A stretch of DNA of 64,000 bases from contig NZ_HG322949.1 in assembly GCF_000723165.1 (NCBI RefSeq), positions 1,739,148 to 1,803,147 of the forward strand, given 5' to 3'. This DNA comes from Janthinobacterium agaricidamnosum NBRC 102515 = DSM 9628 (lineage in GTDB: Bacteria; Pseudomonadota; Gammaproteobacteria; Burkholderiales; Burkholderiaceae_D). Shown piece by piece: positions 8,860-16,907 of the stretch. How positions within the stretch are numbered: the stretch's first letter is position 1; every line of letters starts with the position of its first letter. Under the pieces are notes generated by a model. It saw only the letters and a list, made by a program, of their open reading frames with translations. It was not told the DNA's origin and made no database searches. The translations under genes and the position numbers were made by a program.

Positions 8860-9876
8860 ATGAGCGCAAATTTAACTTCCTCCCCGATCTCCATGCCCGA
8901 TATTCATGCCGACGCCAGCAATCAGGCGCAAATGCATACCACCATGCGCAAGCAGCGCTTGCAGGATTTTATTTTTCACAAGGTGACGATGTTGTTCGCC
9001 TTATCGGTGTTGCTGGTGTTGGTCGGCATCATCATTTCGCTGATCATCGGCGCCTGGCCCGCGTTTAAAGAATTCGGCCCCGCTTTCATCACCACGGTCG
9101 AGTGGGACCCGGTCAACGATCAATACGGCGCGCTGATCGCCATCGTCGGCACGCTGTCGACCTCGTTCATCGCCTTGCTGATCGCCTTCCCGGTGAGTTT
9201 CGGCATTGCGCTGTTCCTGACTGAAATTTGCCCGGTCTGGCTGCGCCGCCCGCTGGGTACCGCGGTCGAATTGCTGGCCGGCGTGCCGAGCATCATCTAC
9301 GGCATGTGGGGCCTGTTCGTGTTCGCGCCGCTGTTTGCCGATTACGCGCAACCGGTATTGAAAGCAACGCTGGGCAACTTGCCGGTGATCGGCCAGTTGT
9401 TCAACGGCCCGATGATGGGGATCGGCATCCTGACCGCCGGCCTGATCCTGGCCGTGATGATCATCCCGTTCATTTCGTCGGTGATGCGCGACGTGTTCGA
9501 AATCGTGCCTGCGGTACTGAAGGAATCCGCTTACGGCCTCGGCTGCACGCGCTGGGAAGTGGTGCGCAAGATCGTTTTGCCTTACACCAAGACCGGCGTG
9601 GTCGGCGGCGTGATGCTGGGCCTTGGCCGCGCGCTGGGCGAAACCATGGCGGTCACCTTTGTGATCGGTAACGCCAATAAACTGTCGTGGTCGCTGTTTG
9701 CCGCCGGTAACAGTATCGCTTCCACGCTGGCCAATGAATTCGCCGAAGCCGAAACCAAGCTGCATGTCGCGTCGCTGTTCGCACTGGCGCTGATCTTGTT
9801 CGCGATCACCTTTATCGTCCTGTCCGGCGCCAAGATCATGTTGGCAGGAATGTCCCGCAAGGAAGGCGCCAAATAA
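8860..9876 (+). CDS. pstC: Phosphate ABC transporter permease PstC
   Basis: PstC forms with PstA the inner-membrane channel for phosphate. The 338 residues contain about six hydrophobic segments, beginning at residues 47-68 after a polar cytoplasmic N terminus. The permease (EAA-type) loop is seen around [19 protein letters not shown], where PstB docks. The stop codon TAA shares its last base with the pstA ATG (9876), which indicates translational coupling. The start ATG at 8860 lies after the inter-cistronic hairpins without a strong ribosome site. Confidence 0.97.
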   Translation: MSANLTSSPISMPDIHADASNQAQMHTTMRKQRLQDFIFHKVTMLFALSVLLVLVGIIISLIIGAWPAFKEFGPAFITTVEWDPVNDQYGALIAIVGTLSTSFIALLIAFPVSFGIALFLTEICPVWLRRPLGTAVELLAGVPSIIYGMWGLFVFAPLFADYAQPVLKATLGNLPVIGQLFNGPMMGIGILTAGLILAVMIIPFISSVMRDVFEIVPAVLKESAYGLGCTRWEVVRKIVLPYTKTGVVGGVMLGLGRALGETMAVTFVIGNANKLSWSLFAAGNSIASTLANEFAEAETKLHVASLFALALILFAITFIVLSGAKIMLAGMSRKEGAK

Positions 9877-10781
9877 TGAGCAATCCATCCAGCCTGAATC
9901 CTGAAATGAACCAAGAAGCCTCTCTGAAGCCGGCCATGAATCCGGTCTACCGCAAGCGCCTGCTGGTGCACCGCATCGGCATCGCCTTGTCGGTGGCGGC
10001 CATGTCGGTCGGCCTGATCTTCCTGATCTGGATCCTGGCCACGCTGCTGATCAAGGGCGTCGGCGGCCTGTCGCTGAACATGCTGACGCAAACCACGCCG
10101 GCGCCGGGCAGCGAGGGCGGCGGCTTGATGAACGCCATCGTCGGCAGCCTGATGATGGTCGGCTTGTCGACGCTGATCAGCACGCCGATCGGGATTTTCG
10201 CCGGCATTTACCTGGCCGAATACGGCGAAGAAAACTGGTTCGCGCAAATCACCCGTTTTGTCACCGACGTGATGCTGTCGGCGCCGTCGATCGTGATCGG
10301 CCTGTTCGTGTATGCACTGTATGTCGCCAACGTCAAGCATTTCTCCGGCTGGGCCGGTTCGCTGGCGCTGTCGCTGATCGCCGTGCCGGTGGTGGTGCGC
10401 ACCACCGACAATATGCTGCGCCTGGTGCCGAACAGCTTGCTGGAGGCGGCTTTCGCACTGGGTGCGCCGCGCTGGAAAGTGGCGACGCTGGTACGCTTGC
10501 GCGCCGTCAAGGCGGGGGTCGTCACCGGCGTGCTGCTGGCGCTGGCGCGTATCGCCGGCGAAACCGCGCCGCTGCTGTTCACCGCCTTGAATAACCAATT
10601 CTTTAGCGCCGACATGAATGCGCCGCTGGCCAACTTGCCGGTGGTGATTTATCAATTCGCCATGAGCCCGTACGACAACTGGCGCGCACTGGCTTGGGGG
10701 GGCGCCTTGCTGGTCACCTTCAGCGTGCTGGCGCTGAACATCTTGTCGCGTACGCTGTTTAGCCAGAAAATCCCAAATTAA
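9876..10781 (+). CDS. pstA: Phosphate ABC transporter permease PstA
   Basis: PstA is the second permease subunit of the phosphate importer. The 301 residues show six predicted membrane spans. A conserved EAA-type loop (LLEAAFALGAPRWKVATL) lies in the middle, and the C-terminal segment ends in a short polar tail. The start overlaps the pstC stop by one base and the gene is followed by pstB after 18 bases, so it sits within the pst operon. The N-terminal 25 residues are polar and Met/Asn-rich, slightly longer than in E. coli. Confidence 0.97.
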   Translation: MSNPSSLNPEMNQEASLKPAMNPVYRKRLLVHRIGIALSVAAMSVGLIFLIWILATLLIKGVGGLSLNMLTQTTPAPGSEGGGLMNAIVGSLMMVGLSTLISTPIGIFAGIYLAEYGEENWFAQITRFVTDVMLSAPSIVIGLFVYALYVANVKHFSGWAGSLALSLIAVPVVVRTTDNMLRLVPNSLLEAAFALGAPRWKVATLVRLRAVKAGVVTGVLLALARIAGETAPLLFTALNNQFFSADMNAPLANLPVVIYQFAMSPYDNWRALAWGGALLVTFSVLALNILSRTLFSQKIPN

Positions 10782-10799
10782 TTGACTGAAGCGATCGAT

Positions 10800-11603
10800 A
10801 TGAATACGCAAATCATGAACCACGATACCGCCGCCGATGTGGCTCCGAAGAAAAAGACCATCGAAATTTCAGGCTTGAACTTTTTCTACGGTAAAACCCA
10901 GAGCTTGCATAACGTCAACCTGGACATCCACGAAAAGAAAGTCACCGCTTTCATCGGCCCGTCCGGCTGCGGCAAGTCGACGCTGTTGCGCACATTGAAC
11001 CGCATGTACGACCTGTACCCGGGCCAGCGCGCGGAAGGGTCGATCATGTATCGCGGCCGCAATGTGCTGGACGCCGACCAGGACGTCAATATGCTGCGCG
11101 CCAAGGTCGGCATGGTGTTCCAGAAGCCGACGCCATTCCCGATGTCGGTGTACGACAATATCGCGTTCGGCGTGCGCCTGTACGAAGACTTGTCGAAAGG
11201 CGAAATGGACGAGCGCGTCGAATGGGCGCTGAAAAAAGCCGCACTGTGGGGCGAGGTCAAGGATAAGCTGAACAAGAGCGGCCTGTCGCTGTCGGGCGGC
11301 CAGCAGCAGCGGCTGTGCATCGCGCGCGGCGTGGCGGTCAAGCCGGACGTGTTGCTGCTCGATGAGCCGACCTCGGCGCTGGACCCGATCTCGACCTCGA
11401 AGGTGGAAGAGCTGATCAGCGAATTGAAACAGGATTACACCATCGCCATCGTGACGCACAATATGCAGCAGGCCGCGCGCTGCTCGGACTACACTGCCTA
11501 TATGTACCTGGGCGAACTGGTCGAGTTCGGCGAAACCGACCAGATTTTCATGAATCCGGCCCGCAAGGAAACCCAGGATTACATTACCGGCCGTTTCGGC
11601 TGA
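10800..11603 (+). CDS. pstB: Phosphate ABC transporter ATPase PstB
   Basis: PstB is the ATP-hydrolysing subunit of the PstSCAB importer. Walker A is GPSGCGKST, the signature is LSGGQQQRL and Walker B is [14 protein letters not shown] prefer the ATG at 10800, giving 267 residues. An in-frame TTG at 10782 directly after the pstA stop would add six residues and cannot be excluded. PstB also takes part in phosphate signalling through PhoU and PhoR. phoU follows after 47 bases. Confidence 0.97.
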   Translation: MNTQIMNHDTAADVAPKKKTIEISGLNFFYGKTQSLHNVNLDIHEKKVTAFIGPSGCGKSTLLRTLNRMYDLYPGQRAEGSIMYRGRNVLDADQDVNMLRAKVGMVFQKPTPFPMSVYDNIAFGVRLYEDLSKGEMDERVEWALKKAALWGEVKDKLNKSGLSLSGGQQQRLCIARGVAVKPDVLLLDEPTSALDPISTSKVEELISELKQDYTIAIVTHNMQQAARCSDYTAYMYLGELVEFGETDQIFMNPARKETQDYITGRFG

Positions 11604-11650
11604 TCGGCCCGGCCCGGCAATCACATATAGACTGAATACGGAGAGACAGC

Positions 11651-12361
11651 ATGTTAGGTGAGCATTCATCCAAGCAATACGACAACGAACTCGAAGCGAT
11701 ACGCTCGAAAGTGCTCTTGATGGGCGGCATCGTTGAAACCCAGTTCCTCGATGCGATGACCTGTTTCCGCATCGGCAACCCGGAACGCGCCGACCGCGTG
11801 ATGCGCGAAGACGACGTCGTCAACCAGCTGGAAGTGTCGCTGGACGACGCGTGCAGCCACTTGATCGTGCGCCGCCAGCCGGCCGCCAACGACTTGCGCA
11901 CCATCATGGCGACCATCAAGGTCATCACCGACCTGGAACGGGTTGGCGACGAAGCGACCAAGATCGCCCGCGTGGCAAAGAATCTGCACAAGCGTGGCAA
12001 TGCCGTGGTGAACCATTACGAAATGGTGCGCGGCATCGCCAACACCGCCAGCGACATGCTGCACGACGCGCTGGACGCGTTCGCGCGCAACGATGGCAAG
12101 CAGGCTTTGCAACTGATTGCGCAAGACGCCATCATCGACCATGAATTCAGGTCCATCATGCGCAACCTGATCACTTTCATGATGGAAGATCCGCGCACCA
12201 TTTCGGCCGCGCTCGATACGCTGTGGGTCGCCAAGGCGATCGAACGCATCGGCGACCATGCGAAAAACATCGCCGAATACGTCATTTATGTGGTCGAAGG
12301 CCGCGATATCCGCCATACCAAGACGGTATCGACGGATGACGCCGACGAACTTCCAGAGTAA
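11651..12361 (+). CDS. phoU: Phosphate signalling protein PhoU
   Basis: PhoU is a peripheral all-helical protein with two three-helix repeats. It links the PstB transporter state to PhoR and holds the Pho regulon off in phosphate excess. The 236 residues carry the conserved metal-binding type segments around LERVGDEATKIA (about residues 97-108) and IERIGDHAKNIAEY (about 197-210), one per repeat. The ATG at 11651 follows GGAGAG. It is the last gene of the pst unit before the two-component genes phoB and phoR. Confidence 0.97.
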   Translation: MLGEHSSKQYDNELEAIRSKVLLMGGIVETQFLDAMTCFRIGNPERADRVMREDDVVNQLEVSLDDACSHLIVRRQPAANDLRTIMATIKVITDLERVGDEATKIARVAKNLHKRGNAVVNHYEMVRGIANTASDMLHDALDAFARNDGKQALQLIAQDAIIDHEFRSIMRNLITFMMEDPRTISAALDTLWVAKAIERIGDHAKNIAEYVIYVVEGRDIRHTKTVSTDDADELPE

Positions 12362-12416
12362 TAGTTGCAAGTAAGCGTTGTGAGTAACATCGACACGTAA
12401 TATCTATAAGTAAAAT

Positions 12417-13106
12417 ATGGCATCCGATAAAACCACGGTATTGATTGTTGAAGATGAGCCGGCCATCGTTGAGCTGGTGACCTATTCGCTGCGCGAAGCC
12501 GGCTGGAACTGCTGTTCGGTACAAAATGTCGCGGATGCCTGGGATTTTATCCAGCACCGCACGCCGCACCTGATCTTGCTGGACTGGATGCTGCCGGACC
12601 AAACCGGTTTGCGCCTGCTGTCGCGCATCCGCGCCGACCGCAACTTCAATGAAATCCCGGTCATCATGCTGACCGCGAAAAGCATGGAAGAAGACAAGTT
12701 GGCCGGCCTCAACAGCGGCGCCGACGATTACGTCACCAAGCCGTTTTCGCCGCGCGAATTGCTGGCCCGCGCCAAGGCGCTGTTACGCCGCAAGAGCCCG
12801 GAACATGCGCAAGCGCCCATGCGCGCCGGCAATATCGCGCTCGACCCGATCAGTTGCACGGTGATGATGGACGAGCAAAAGATCGACATCGGCCACGCCG
12901 AGTATAAATTGCTGAAATTCTTGCTGGCCCATCCGGAGCGGGTATTTTCGCGCAGCCAGCTGCTCGACAAGGTATGGGGCGATCACGTGGTGATCGAAGA
13001 ACGCACGGTGGACGTGCATGTGCTGCGCCTGCGCAAGGCATTGAAAGAAGCGGAAAGCCTGATCAAGACGGTACGCAGCGTCGGTTACATGCTGTCCGAG
13101 AAATAA
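12417..13106 (+). CDS. phoB: Phosphate response regulator PhoB
   Basis: This is an OmpR-family response regulator that activates genes with Pho boxes. The receiver domain (about 5-120) has the acidic pair E12/D13, the phosphoacceptor D56 in LILLDWMLPD and the conserved Lys in MLTAKS. The winged-helix DNA-binding domain (about 130-229) contains the EERTVDVHVLRLRKAL recognition region. The 229-residue length matches E. coli. No Pho box is evident in the 55 bases before it, so it is probably transcribed by read-through from the pst promoter or from a weak local one. phoR starts 19 bases downstream. Confidence 0.98.
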   Translation: MASDKTTVLIVEDEPAIVELVTYSLREAGWNCCSVQNVADAWDFIQHRTPHLILLDWMLPDQTGLRLLSRIRADRNFNEIPVIMLTAKSMEEDKLAGLNSGADDYVTKPFSPRELLARAKALLRRKSPEHAQAPMRAGNIALDPISCTVMMDEQKIDIGHAEYKLLKFLLAHPERVFSRSQLLDKVWGDHVVIEERTVDVHVLRLRKALKEAESLIKTVRSVGYMLSEK

Positions 13107-13125
13107 TTCATCGTCCGAGCCTACT

Positions 13126-14445
13126 ATGAATCCCAAATTGCTGTTCTGGGTCCCCGCCGCGCTGCGCATGGCCATCGTGCTGGCCGGCGTGGGCCTGTTG
13201 TGGTTTTTGTTCGGCCTGGTGCCGGCGCTGGTGGCCGGTTTTGCGCTGGTGCTGGTGATGGTGTTTTTGCAATTGTCGTACCTGTTCCAGCTCAGTAACT
13301 GGCTGGACGATCCGCAAAGCTCCAAGCTGCCGGACGGCTGGGGCGCGTGGACCAATATCTTTTCCCGCTTGTACCGCTTGCGCCGCGACGATGAAAAGAA
13401 CCAGGCCGAGCTGACCGAATGGCTGGCGCGTTTCCGCCAGGCGATGCATCTGTTGCCGGATGGCGTGGTCATCATGGACGATGTGCTGTTCCTCGAATGG
13501 TGCAACCCGGCCGCCGAGCAGCACCTGGGCCTGACCCAGGAACGCGACAAGGGCATGCGCGTCACCAACCTGATCCGCAGTCCCGAATTCATGGATTACA
13601 TCATCCTCGGGCGCTACGAACAGCCGCTGACGCTGACCTTCCGCAACCGCAAGCTGATCGTCCAGATCATTCCATTTGAAAACCGACGCCAGATCCTGGT
13701 GACGCATGACGCGACTGAAACCGAGCGCATCGAAATGATGCGGCGCGATTTCATCGCCAACGCCTCGCATGAATTGCGCACGCCGCTGACGGTGATCGTC
13801 GGTTTCCTGGAAATCGCGTCGACCGACCCCGACCTCGATCCGCAGACGCGCGCGGCCCACATCAAGCTGATGATGGAGCAGGGCCACCGCATGCAGCATT
13901 TGATCGAAGACATGTTGACGTTGTCGCGGCTGGAATCGGTGGATTACCCGCTGCGCCCGGAAGCGGTGGATATCAAGAAATTGATGGGACAGGTCTTGCG
14001 CGACGCCAAGGCCTTGTCGGCCGGCCGGCACCAGATCACGATGGAATGCAGCGGCCCGGATGTGCTGGGCAGCTACGACGAGTTGTACAGCGCCTTCGGC
14101 AACCTGGCATCGAACGCGGTGCGCTACACGCCGGCCGGCGGCACGGTGCACCTGAGCTGGCTGGACGGCGTCAATGGGCCGCAATTCATTGCCCATGACA
14201 CCGGCATCGGCATCAGTTCCGAACATATCTCGCGCCTGACCGAGCGTTTTTACCGGGTCGACAAGAGCCGTTCGCGCGAAACCCAGGGAACCGGCCTCGG
14301 CCTGGCGATCGTCAAGCACGTCCTGCTGCGCCATGGCGGCAGCCTGTCGATCAAGTCCGAAGCGGGCAAGGGCAGCAATTTCATCGTCAACATGCCGAAG
14401 TCGGTGACGACTCCGGTACAGGTTGAGATGTTGATGAGTAAGTAA
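13126..14445 (+). CDS. phoR: Phosphate sensor histidine kinase PhoR
   Basis: This is the membrane histidine kinase partner of PhoB. Two adjacent hydrophobic segments (about 12-30 and 32-55) anchor it, without a large periplasmic domain, as is usual for PhoR. A PAS domain follows (about 95-195), then the HisKA domain with H215 in FIANASHELRTPLT and an HATPase domain containing TGIGI and GTGLGLAIV. At 439 residues it is of normal length. The gene ends the pho locus and converges on selD with 16 bases between them. Confidence 0.98.
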   Translation: MNPKLLFWVPAALRMAIVLAGVGLLWFLFGLVPALVAGFALVLVMVFLQLSYLFQLSNWLDDPQSSKLPDGWGAWTNIFSRLYRLRRDDEKNQAELTEWLARFRQAMHLLPDGVVIMDDVLFLEWCNPAAEQHLGLTQERDKGMRVTNLIRSPEFMDYIILGRYEQPLTLTFRNRKLIVQIIPFENRRQILVTHDATETERIEMMRRDFIANASHELRTPLTVIVGFLEIASTDPDLDPQTRAAHIKLMMEQGHRMQHLIEDMLTLSRLESVDYPLRPEAVDIKKLMGQVLRDAKALSAGRHQITMECSGPDVLGSYDELYSAFGNLASNAVRYTPAGGTVHLSWLDGVNGPQFIAHDTGIGISSEHISRLTERFYRVDKSRSRETQGTGLGLAIVKHVLLRHGGSLSIKSEAGKGSNFIVNMPKSVTTPVQVEMLMSK

Positions 14446-14461
14446 TTGAGTCAGTAATCGC

Positions 14462-15526
14462 TTAGGCGGCGACCTCGATGCGGGCTATTCCGTTGACCAT
14501 GTCGCCGATCACCGCCGCGCCGGCAAAGCCTTCGCGTTCAAACAAGGCCAGCACGGCATCGACGCTGGCCGGGTCGCACGACACCAGCAAGCCGCCCGAG
14601 GTTTGCGGGTCGGTCAGCAAACGCTGCTGCGCCGGCGACACATCCGGCGCCAGGCTGACGTCCTTGCCATACGCATCCCAGTTGCGTCCCGACGCCCCGG
14701 TGAAATAACCGTCGGCCGCCAATCGTTCCACGCCCGGCAGCAACGGCACCTGGCCCATCGTCAATTGCGCCGTCAAACCCGCACCGCGCGCCAATTCCAG
14801 CAAATGACCCAGCAAGCCAAAACCGGTGACGTCGGTTAATGCATGCACGCCAGCCATGTCCGACAGCGCCTTGCCTGGCTTGTTCAGCTTGGTGGTATTG
14901 GCGATCATCGCCGCGTAGCCATCCGGCCCCAGCGCATCTTTTTTCAAGGCTGCCGACAAGATGCCGACGCCCAGCGGTTTGCCGAGGATCAGCACGTCCC
15001 CCGCCTTGGCGCCGGAATTGCGCTTGACTTTCGACGGGTGGACCAGGCCCAGCACCACCAGGCCATAAATCGGCTCGACCGAATCGATGGTGTGGCCGCC
15101 GGCGATCGGAATGCCGGCCTCGGCGCAGATCGCTTCACCGCCGCGGATGATCTGGCCGATGGTTTCCAGCGGCAGCTGGTTGACCGGCATGCCGACCAGG
15201 GCCAGCGCCATGATCGGCGTGCCGCCCATCGCATACACGTCGGAAATCGCATTGGTCGCGGCGATGCGGCCAAAGTCGAATGGATCGTCGACGATGGGCA
15301 TGAAAAAGTCGGTGGTGGCGATCAGCGCCTGGTCGTCGTTCAATTGATAGACGGCCGCGTCGTCCGAGGTTTCTATGCCGACCATCAACTCTTTTGGTAC
15401 CGGGAAGCCGGCCGAGTTTTTCAGGATTTCCGCCAGCAGACCGGGCGCGATCTTGCAGCCGCAGCCGCCGCCATGCGAAAACGACGTCAGTTTGATGGGT
15501 TGGCCGGGAACTGTGCTCATGTACAT
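14462..15526 (-). CDS. selD: Selenide, water dikinase SelD (selenophosphate synthetase)
   Basis: SelD makes selenophosphate from selenide and ATP. The N-terminal catalytic loop HGGGCGCK has Cys, not selenocysteine, at the position equivalent to E. coli Cys17, plus the conserved Lys. A glycine-rich AIRS-type ATP-binding fold fills the rest. The ATG at 15526 gives 354 residues. A second ATG six bases inward is also possible. No selA, selB or tRNA-Sec gene is in the window. The divergent neighbour resembles the selenoneine synthase SenA, which suggests a selenometabolite context (SenC-like role), but no SenB glycosyltransferase gene is adjacent. Confidence 0.95.
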   Translation of the reverse strand: MYMSTVPGQPIKLTSFSHGGGCGCKIAPGLLAEILKNSAGFPVPKELMVGIETSDDAAVYQLNDDQALIATTDFFMPIVDDPFDFGRIAATNAISDVYAMGGTPIMALALVGMPVNQLPLETIGQIIRGGEAICAEAGIPIAGGHTIDSVEPIYGLVVLGLVHPSKVKRNSGAKAGDVLILGKPLGVGILSAALKKDALGPDGYAAMIANTTKLNKPGKALSDMAGVHALTDVTGFGLLGHLLELARGAGLTAQLTMGQVPLLPGVERLAADGYFTGASGRNWDAYGKDVSLAPDVSPAQQRLLTDPQTSGGLLVSCDPASVDAVLALFEREGFAGAAVIGDMVNGIARIEVAA

Positions 15527-15677
15527 TCCTAAATTCTATTAATGAGTATGGGATAAGAAAACTGTAACAGCGGATTATGCGCCAAAGCGCCGAATGGCGC
15601 GCCGCAGCGGCGATTTTTGGCCCGTCAATTGCCCGCACGACTGGTATGACCCGCTTAAAAGTCGCTACAATCGCTGT

Positions 15678-16880
15678 ATGAACTTCAGCCACGCACCTTT
15701 CCGCAACGCCACGCCGCAACAATTGGCGCTTGCCTTGCGGGCTGCCCGAAATTATACGCTCAGCTTGTTCGACTGTTTTGCCGCGGCCGGGTTGGACCAT
15801 GCATCCCGGGTTCCGGTAGGGCCGACGCTCAACCCGCCGTTGTGGGAATTGGGCCGCATCGCGTGGTTCGCCGAATGGTTCATCTTGCGTGAAGCCGCAT
15901 CCAGCCATCCGGCCGATGCCATTCGCCATTCGCTGTTGACGCGCGGCGACGACATGTTCGACGCCAACCTGGTGCCGCGGCCGCGGCGCTGGAACCTGGA
16001 CTTGCCGACGCCTGGCGCATTGAAAACCTATTGCCATGAAGTATTGGACCGGGTGCTCGACAAATTGTCGCGCGCGGCCAATCTGGATGCCGCGCTGTAT
16101 CCGTACCGGCTGGTGCTGGCCCATGAAGACTTGCGCGGCGAAGCGCTGCTGGCCAATCTGCAGATGCTGGGACTGGCCAGTCCCGCCGGTTTCAACCAGG
16201 CGGGGGCCATGCTGGCGAGGCCGCCTTCGGCCGAGATTGCCTTCCCCGGCGGCACGCTGAACCTGGGCGGCGCGCAGCAGGCCGGTTTTGTCTTCGATAA
16301 CGAACGCAACGCCCATCCATGCTATGTGCCGCCATTCATTATCGATGCGTCGCCGATTTCCAATGCACAATACAGCGACTTTGTCGCCGATGGCGGCTAT
16401 CAGAACCGGCAATTCTGGAGCGCCGCCGGCAGTGCCTGGCTGATGCGGCAAGAGCGTTCGTCGCCCCGTTATTGGCAGCGCGACGGTTTGCAATGGCGCA
16501 CCGTACGGTTCGGACGCTTGCACACGCTGGCCGGATGGGAGCCGGTACGCCACATCAACTTGTACGAGGCGCAAGCCTATTGCGCATGGGCAGGGCGCCG
16601 GCTGGCTACCGAAGCGGAGTGGGAATTGGCGGCCTCGTCCGGTCATCCCGGTTTTCAGTGGGGCCAGATCTGGGAATGGACCGCGACGCCGTTCGAACCG
16701 TATCCAGGCTTCAAGGCCGATGCGTGGCGAGAATATTCGGCACCGCATTTCATGACCGACCAAGTCTTGCGCGGCGCCTCGTTCGCCACCCCGGCCCGCT
16801 TGGTGTCGAACCGCTTCCGCCAATTTCACTTGCCCGAACGGGATGACGTGTTTGCGGGCTTTCGCACCTGTGCTTGGTAA
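15678..16880 (+). CDS. SenA/EgtB-like protein with two iron-ligand histidines replaced by arginine
   Basis: This belongs to the EgtB/OvoA/SenA family of sulfoxide and selenoneine synthases. It has an N-terminal DinB_2-like helical domain (about 15-165) and a C-terminal FGE-sulfatase domain (about 185-400) with EAQAYCAWAGRRLATEAEW and WEWTATPF. Mycobacterial EgtB binds Fe(II) through three His: one in a WDLAH motif and two in an HxxxH motif. Here the matching motifs read WELGR (R60, codon CGC at 15855) and HEDLR (H149, R153, codon CGC at 16134). Two of three ligands are therefore Arg, and each needs only one CAC-to-CGC change. The ATG at 15678 gives 400 residues. It diverges from selD across 151 bases, so a selenoneine link is likely, but the protein may be inactive or altered in function. 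Confidence 0.72.
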   Translation: MNFSHAPFRNATPQQLALALRAARNYTLSLFDCFAAAGLDHASRVPVGPTLNPPLWELGRIAWFAEWFILREAASSHPADAIRHSLLTRGDDMFDANLVPRPRRWNLDLPTPGALKTYCHEVLDRVLDKLSRAANLDAALYPYRLVLAHEDLRGEALLANLQMLGLASPAGFNQAGAMLARPPSAEIAFPGGTLNLGGAQQAGFVFDNERNAHPCYVPPFIIDASPISNAQYSDFVADGGYQNRQFWSAAGSAWLMRQERSSPRYWQRDGLQWRTVRFGRLHTLAGWEPVRHINLYEAQAYCAWAGRRLATEAEWELAASSGHPGFQWGQIWEWTATPFEPYPGFKADAWREYSAPHFMTDQVLRGASFATPARLVSNRFRQFHLPERDDVFAGFRTCAW

Positions 16881-16907
16881 GAGCGCCTTATTTCATCAGG
16901 AAAAATT

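Noticed and set aside
10782..10799. TTG start for pstB giving six extra residues
   Set aside because: The ATG at 10800 is at least as good and matches the family. The TTG is mentioned as an alternative only.
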